This document shows positions 5,410-8,738 of a DNA stretch of 8,738 bases, piece by piece. The notes under the pieces are model-generated. The model worked only from the letters and a program-made list of their open reading frames with translations. It had not been told where the DNA came from and did not search any database. A program made the translations under genes and the position numbers. Numbering within the stretch: position 1 is the stretch's first letter; each line of letters opens with the position of its first letter. This stretch comes from Clostridia bacterium (GTDB lineage Bacteria; Bacillota; Clostridia; Oscillospirales; Acutalibacteraceae): contig CAAFMR010000367.1 of NCBI GenBank assembly GCA_900764115.1, positions 1 through 8,738 on the forward strand, given 5' to 3'.

Positions 5410-7476
5410 ATGCGTAAGAAAATACTATCCATCGGTTTCGCCACGCTGTTGCTGGTTTCTATGCTGTGTGTGGGAGGGTTCGGCGTTTCCGCCGCCACCG
5501 TCACCGGCGGCACCATGACCGAGCTGACCACCGCCGAGCAGACGGCGGCGCTGGGGGACAGTCTCCTCGCCGGAAAGACCGCCATCCTGCCCGACGGCGC
5601 CGCCGGCACCGATCTGGAAAAGATCACCGACGGGCAGTGCGATACCATTCACGGCACCAGCCGGGCAACCGTCAAACCTGCGGGGTTTGTCAACGGCACA
5701 GAGGCACTGACCATGCGCCTGTGGTTCGATCTGGGCACCGCCCGGCAGCTCAACCGCCTGCTGGTCGCCTCCTCCAGCTTAAACCCCTATCAGATCTTCA
5801 CCGGCAGCTTTTATGTCGCCGACGATGCAGACGAGCTCTTTACCGCTGCGCACCGGGCGCTGTCCTATAACTACGGCACCGACGGCTGCAACCAATGGGG
5901 TGCCGTCGCCACCAACGGACGGGCGGTGCGCCCGGTGATGCTGTTCGACCTGTCCGCCTGCTACACCGGACGGTATATCGGCTTTGAGATCGTCAAGCCG
6001 GCAGCGGCGAGCATGAACTGGCAGGATTGGGGCGCCGGGTTCCTGATCTCCGAGCTGGGCGCCTACTATAGCGCCCCCGCCGACGGCGTGATCAACGCCG
6101 CCGTCTCCGCTCTGCCGGAGGAAGCCAGTCTCATCGCCGGGAAAACGGCGGTCAAGGGCGCCGGGCAGTCCGACCGGGACGGCACGCAGCTTTCCGCCCT
6201 GACCGACGGCGATCTGACCACCACCTACAGCACCGACAGCGGCTCCGCCAACGACGGCTGGGCTCGGCTGACCTACACGCTGGACAGCACCGCCTTCATC
6301 GATCGGGTGCTGATCGCCTCCATGGCAACCGAGAGCCAGTATTACCTGTTCCGGGGCGAGGTCTACATCAGCGAGGAGGCGGACACCCTATGGAGTGAGG
6401 ATAACCGGGTGCTCGCCTACAGCTACGGGCAGAGCAACGCCGCCCGCAGCTATCTGTACACACTGCCGCAGGCATACAGCGGTCAATACATCGGCTTCAA
6501 GACCTGGGTCAACGGCGACGGCTGGTGGTCAGCCGCCCGGTTCGGTCAGCTGGCGGTCTACGGCAGCCAGCCCACCGACCTGATCGCCGGCAAGACCGCC
6601 GAGCTGGGTGCCGGACAGACCAACCGGGGCGGCGACATTGCGTACCTCACCGACGGCGATCGCAGCACGGTGTTCGCCACCGATTCCGGCGACGCCAACG
6701 ATGGCTGGGCTCGGCTCGTCTTTACGCTGGATACCCTCTCCGACATCGAGCGGATCACCCTCACCTCCTCGGCGGAGGGCAGCAGCTTCTACCTCTATTC
6801 CGGGGCGGTCTACGTCAGCGATACGAAGGAGGAGCTGTTCCTGAAGAAAAATCAGGTGGTCGCCTACAGCTACGGGCAGGGCAACGCCGCCCGCAGCTAT
6901 ACCTACGCACTGGCGCAGGCGGCACGGGGTGCCTATGTGGGCTTTACCGTGCGCACCGACGGCGACGGCTGGTGGTATTGCGCCCGCATCGCCGAGTTGA
7001 ACGTTTACGGCACCGCCAGCGACAATCCGCTGGTAAGCATAGGCGCGCAGCTGCGCAATCCCAAAGCCACCGACGGGTATGCCCTGCGGTTCAAATTTGG
7101 CGTCGCCAACCAGGGAATCGCCTATGCTGACCGGGAAGTCTCCTATGCGGCGAATATTTCCGGCGCCACCGTCGTCGTGAACGGGGAAAACCGCACGGTA
7201 GTGGAGCTGGGCGCCGTCGTGTCCAACGACCCGGCAGCCGCCAACGGGCTAACGCTGGATATGCTCAGCAAGAGGACTCTAAAGGTGGTAGCCGAAAATC
7301 TGTATGAAGTAGAGGACGGTATGGCGCAGTACACCGCCGTCATCACCAAAATTCCGGCAGATAAAACCGGCACCAATTTGTATGCCGTGCCCTATGTCAC
7401 CTATGAGACGGACGACGGCACCGCCACAGTATACGGGAAGCTGCTGACCCGCACGGTTGCGCAATTTCTGGAATAA
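5410..7476 (+). CDS. Secreted protein with three F5/8-type-C-like modules
   Basis: The product is 688 residues. Residues 1-28 are a signal peptide: basic MRKK, a hydrophobic core, and a likely VSA cut site before A29. The mature N-terminus VTGGTMTELTTAEQ is shared with the next gene. A first, divergent module spans about 51-220. Two closely similar modules follow at about 240-385 and 391-534. Each has an LIAGKTA opening, LTDGD, DGWARL followed by TLD, VYISE or VYVSD, YSYGQ, a GQYIGFK-like segment and a final VYG. This pattern resembles discoidin/F5/8 type C galactose-binding-like domains, which bind glycans or surfaces. Residues about 541-688 form an uncharacterised C-terminal beta-rich domain beginning VSIGAQLRNP. 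No LPXTG, SLH or transmembrane anchor was seen, so it may be released or held non-covalently. GGAGG at 5398-5402 sets the start. The exact ligand and any enzyme activity are unknown. Confidence 0.85.
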   Translation: MRKKILSIGFATLLLVSMLCVGGFGVSAATVTGGTMTELTTAEQTAALGDSLLAGKTAILPDGAAGTDLEKITDGQCDTIHGTSRATVKPAGFVNGTEALTMRLWFDLGTARQLNRLLVASSSLNPYQIFTGSFYVADDADELFTAAHRALSYNYGTDGCNQWGAVATNGRAVRPVMLFDLSACYTGRYIGFEIVKPAAASMNWQDWGAGFLISELGAYYSAPADGVINAAVSALPEEASLIAGKTAVKGAGQSDRDGTQLSALTDGDLTTTYSTDSGSANDGWARLTYTLDSTAFIDRVLIASMATESQYYLFRGEVYISEEADTLWSEDNRVLAYSYGQSNAARSYLYTLPQAYSGQYIGFKTWVNGDGWWSAARFGQLAVYGSQPTDLIAGKTAELGAGQTNRGGDIAYLTDGDRSTVFATDSGDANDGWARLVFTLDTLSDIERITLTSSAEGSSFYLYSGAVYVSDTKEELFLKKNQVVAYSYGQGNAARSYTYALAQAARGAYVGFTVRTDGDGWWYCARIAELNVYGTASDNPLVSIGAQLRNPKATDGYALRFKFGVANQGIAYADREVSYAANISGATVVVNGENRTVVELGAVVSNDPAAANGLTLDMLSKRTLKVVAENLYEVEDGMAQYTAVITKIPADKTGTNLYAVPYVTYETDDGTATVYGKLLTRTVAQFLE
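5500..6069 (+). repeat. Duplicated gene segment, copy 1 (first module)
   Basis: This part encodes the mature N-terminus and first module and is matched by 7606-8184 in the next gene. Stretches around 5721-5834 and 5911-5988 are nearly identical at base level to 7833-7946 and 8026-8103, mostly differing at third codon positions. Confidence 0.85.
6127..6564 (+). repeat. Protein module repeat, unit A
   Basis: It encodes residues 240-385, the first of two adjacent copies of the F5/8-type-C-like module in this gene. Shared landmarks with the next unit include AGKTA, GAGQ, LTDGD, TDSG, ANDGWARL, AYSYGQ, NAARSY and DGDGWW. It probably arose by internal duplication. Confidence 0.85.
6580..7011 (+). 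repeat. Protein module repeat, unit B
   Basis: It encodes residues 391-534, aligned with unit A with almost no gaps and about half identical by eye. The clearest matches at both protein and base level are the ANDGWARL and YSYGQ-NAARSY stretches. The paralogous gene begins the same order of modules. Confidence 0.85.
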
Positions 7477-7512
7477 CCGGGCGACTGCATCGGAACAGGA
7501 AAGGAGCGTATT

Positions 7513-8738
7513 ATGAGCAAACGCAAATGGCTGGCAGGCATATCCGCTGCTGTGCTGCTGGTAACGACGCTGGCGGTGGGGCTGGTTTTCCATGCCTCCG
7601 CCGCCGTCACCGGCGGCACCATGACCGAACTGACCACCGCCGCACAGGTTTCGGCTCTGGGGGATAGCCTCATCGCCGGGAAAACGGCGATCCTGCCCGA
7701 CGGCGCCACCGGCACCACTATGGAAAAGATCACCGATGGGCTGTGTGATACCATCGACGGCAACTCCAACCGTGCCAATATCAAAGCGCCGAATTTTGAC
7801 ACAACAGGAAAAGCAGCTACGACATTTCGCCTGTGGTTCGATCTGGGCAGCGCCCAACGGCTCAATCGCCTGCTGGTCGCCTCCTCCAGCCTGAACCCCT
7901 ACCAGATTTTCACCGGCAGCTTTTACGTTGCCGACGATGCAGACGGACTCTTTACCGCCGAGCACCGGGTGCTGCACTACGATTACGGCACCGAGGGCAA
8001 GGGCAATCAGTGGATTTCGGTAGCCACCAACGGACGGGCAGTGCGCCCGGTGATGCTGTTCGACCTGTCTGCCTGCTATACCGGGCGGTATATCGGTTTT
8101 GAGGTTGTCAAGCCGGATTTTTCCAAAATGGATTGGCAGCCGTGGGATGCCGGACTTTTGCTCTCCGAGTTGGGCGTCTACTATACCAACGTGACAAGCA
8201 CGGCGGTCACCGCCCTGCCGGAAGATACCAGCCTCATTGCCGGGAAAACGGCTGAATACGCCAAAACCCAGCGGATAAACGGAGATGTAAGCGTTTTGAC
8301 CGACGGCAAGCTGGATAATCAAGTGGATTGCGGCGCGGACAGCGACCAAAACGACGGCTATACGCGGCTGGTCTATACGCTGGACGCATCTGCCTCCATC
8401 GACCGGGTGCTGATTGCCTCCGCCAATGCAGGCGCCAACTATTACCTATATAGGGGCGAGGTCTACATCAGCGAGGAAAAATCCACCTTGTGGGACGAGG
8501 AAAACCGCGCTTTCTCTTATGACTACAGTCAGGGCAAAGCCGCGCGCAGCTATCTCTATACCCTCTCCGACACCCGCCGGGGAAAATACGTCGGCTTTAA
8601 GACCTACATCAAAAGCGAGATCAGCGGCGTCAACTGGTATGACGTCGCCCGGTTCTCTGAACTGGGGGTTTACGCAGCGCCGGAGAAAAATCTGCTGGCT
8701 GGCTTGCCCGTCATTCTGGGCGATGGGCAGACGAACCG
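7513..8738 (+). CDS. Secreted F5/8-type-C-like repeat protein, paralogue of the preceding gene (3' end outside window)
   Basis: The frame is open from ATG 7513 to the window end: 408 complete codons. AAGGAG lies at 7501-7506. Residues 1-30 are a signal peptide (MSKRK, a hydrophobic core, then HASA before AVTGG). The mature N-terminus VTGGTMTELTTA repeats that of the upstream gene, and the first module (about 52-232) has identical stretches such as GRAVRPVMLFDLSACYTGRY and LNRLLVASSSLNPYQIFTGS. A second module covers about 240-387 (SLIAGKTA, LTDGK, NDGYTRLVYTLD, EVYISEE, GKYVGFKTY). A third starts at residue 393 with NLLAGLPVILGDGQTN and is cut off. It is a tandem duplicate, 36 bases downstream with no terminator between, so probably co-transcribed. 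A secreted glycan- or surface-binding role is inferred from fold resemblance. The C-terminus and any anchor are unseen. Confidence 0.85.
   Translation, partial: MSKRKWLAGISAAVLLVTTLAVGLVFHASAAVTGGTMTELTTAAQVSALGDSLIAGKTAILPDGATGTTMEKITDGLCDTIDGNSNRANIKAPNFDTTGKAATTFRLWFDLGSAQRLNRLLVASSSLNPYQIFTGSFYVADDADGLFTAEHRVLHYDYGTEGKGNQWISVATNGRAVRPVMLFDLSACYTGRYIGFEVVKPDFSKMDWQPWDAGLLLSELGVYYTNVTSTAVTALPEDTSLIAGKTAEYAKTQRINGDVSVLTDGKLDNQVDCGADSDQNDGYTRLVYTLDASASIDRVLIASANAGANYYLYRGEVYISEEKSTLWDEENRAFSYDYSQGKAARSYLYTLSDTRRGKYVGFKTYIKSEISGVNWYDVARFSELGVYAAPEKNLLAGLPVILGDGQTN
7606..8184 (+). repeat. Duplicated gene segment, copy 2 (first module)
   Basis: This is the counterpart of 5500-6069, three codons longer overall. 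The copies are much closer to each other than the second modules of the two genes are. That fits a tandem duplication with either selection on, or gene conversion of, the first module. Confidence 0.85.

Noticed and set aside
6127..7011. Tandem repeat as CRISPR or a DNA satellite
   Set aside because: The repeat unit is over 400 bases, in frame and diverged at synonymous sites, so it is a protein-module duplication.
7279..8349. Minus-strand open frame of 356 codons
   Set aside because: It is antisense to the two secreted-protein genes, whose signal peptides, ribosome binding sites and repeats are clear. The frame even spans their intergenic gap.

Overview
The window looks like a chromosomal segment of a GC-rich Firmicute, probably a gut Clostridia member of the Oscillospiraceae/Ruminococcaceae type. 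The reasons are the rpsF-ssb-rpsR operon with strong AGGAGG-type ribosome binding sites, clean sigma-A promoters with 17-bp spacers, a CIRCE/HrcA operator, and large secreted multi-domain proteins. The assignment is inferred from gene content and base composition by eye; no database search was possible.

Bases 1-1032 (minus strand) hold the rpsF-ssb-rpsR operon (S6, single-strand DNA-binding protein, S18), with rpsR cut by the window edge. Bases 1101-2309 (minus strand) hold a multi-pass membrane diguanylate cyclase gene that appears broken. It has a frameshift in a run of seven A and probably an early TAG. Bases 2340-4334 (minus strand) hold htpG (bacterial Hsp90) with a promoter, an exact CIRCE operator at the transcript start and a strong intrinsic terminator.

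Bases 4363-5255 (minus strand) hold an AraC-family regulator with an N-terminal cupin-like sensor domain. It is transcribed divergently from two tandem paralogous genes on the plus strand (5410-7476 and 7513 to the window end). These encode secreted proteins made of repeated F5/8-type-C-like (discoidin/galactose-binding-like) modules. The 216-base divergent region carries paired ATGCAA repeats, one of which overlaps the -35 position of a candidate extended -10 promoter for the secreted-protein genes.

The most interesting unit is this AraC-regulated pair of secreted repeat proteins. They share a conserved mature N-terminus and a first module that is nearly identical in stretches of DNA. The likely picture is a ligand-sensing regulator controlling secreted carbohydrate- or surface-binding proteins. 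That function is inferred and the ligand is unknown. The other genes are housekeeping, apart from the decaying cyclic-di-GMP gene. No RNA genes, CRISPR arrays or insertion sequences were seen, and no stretch over 300 bases lacks a gene.
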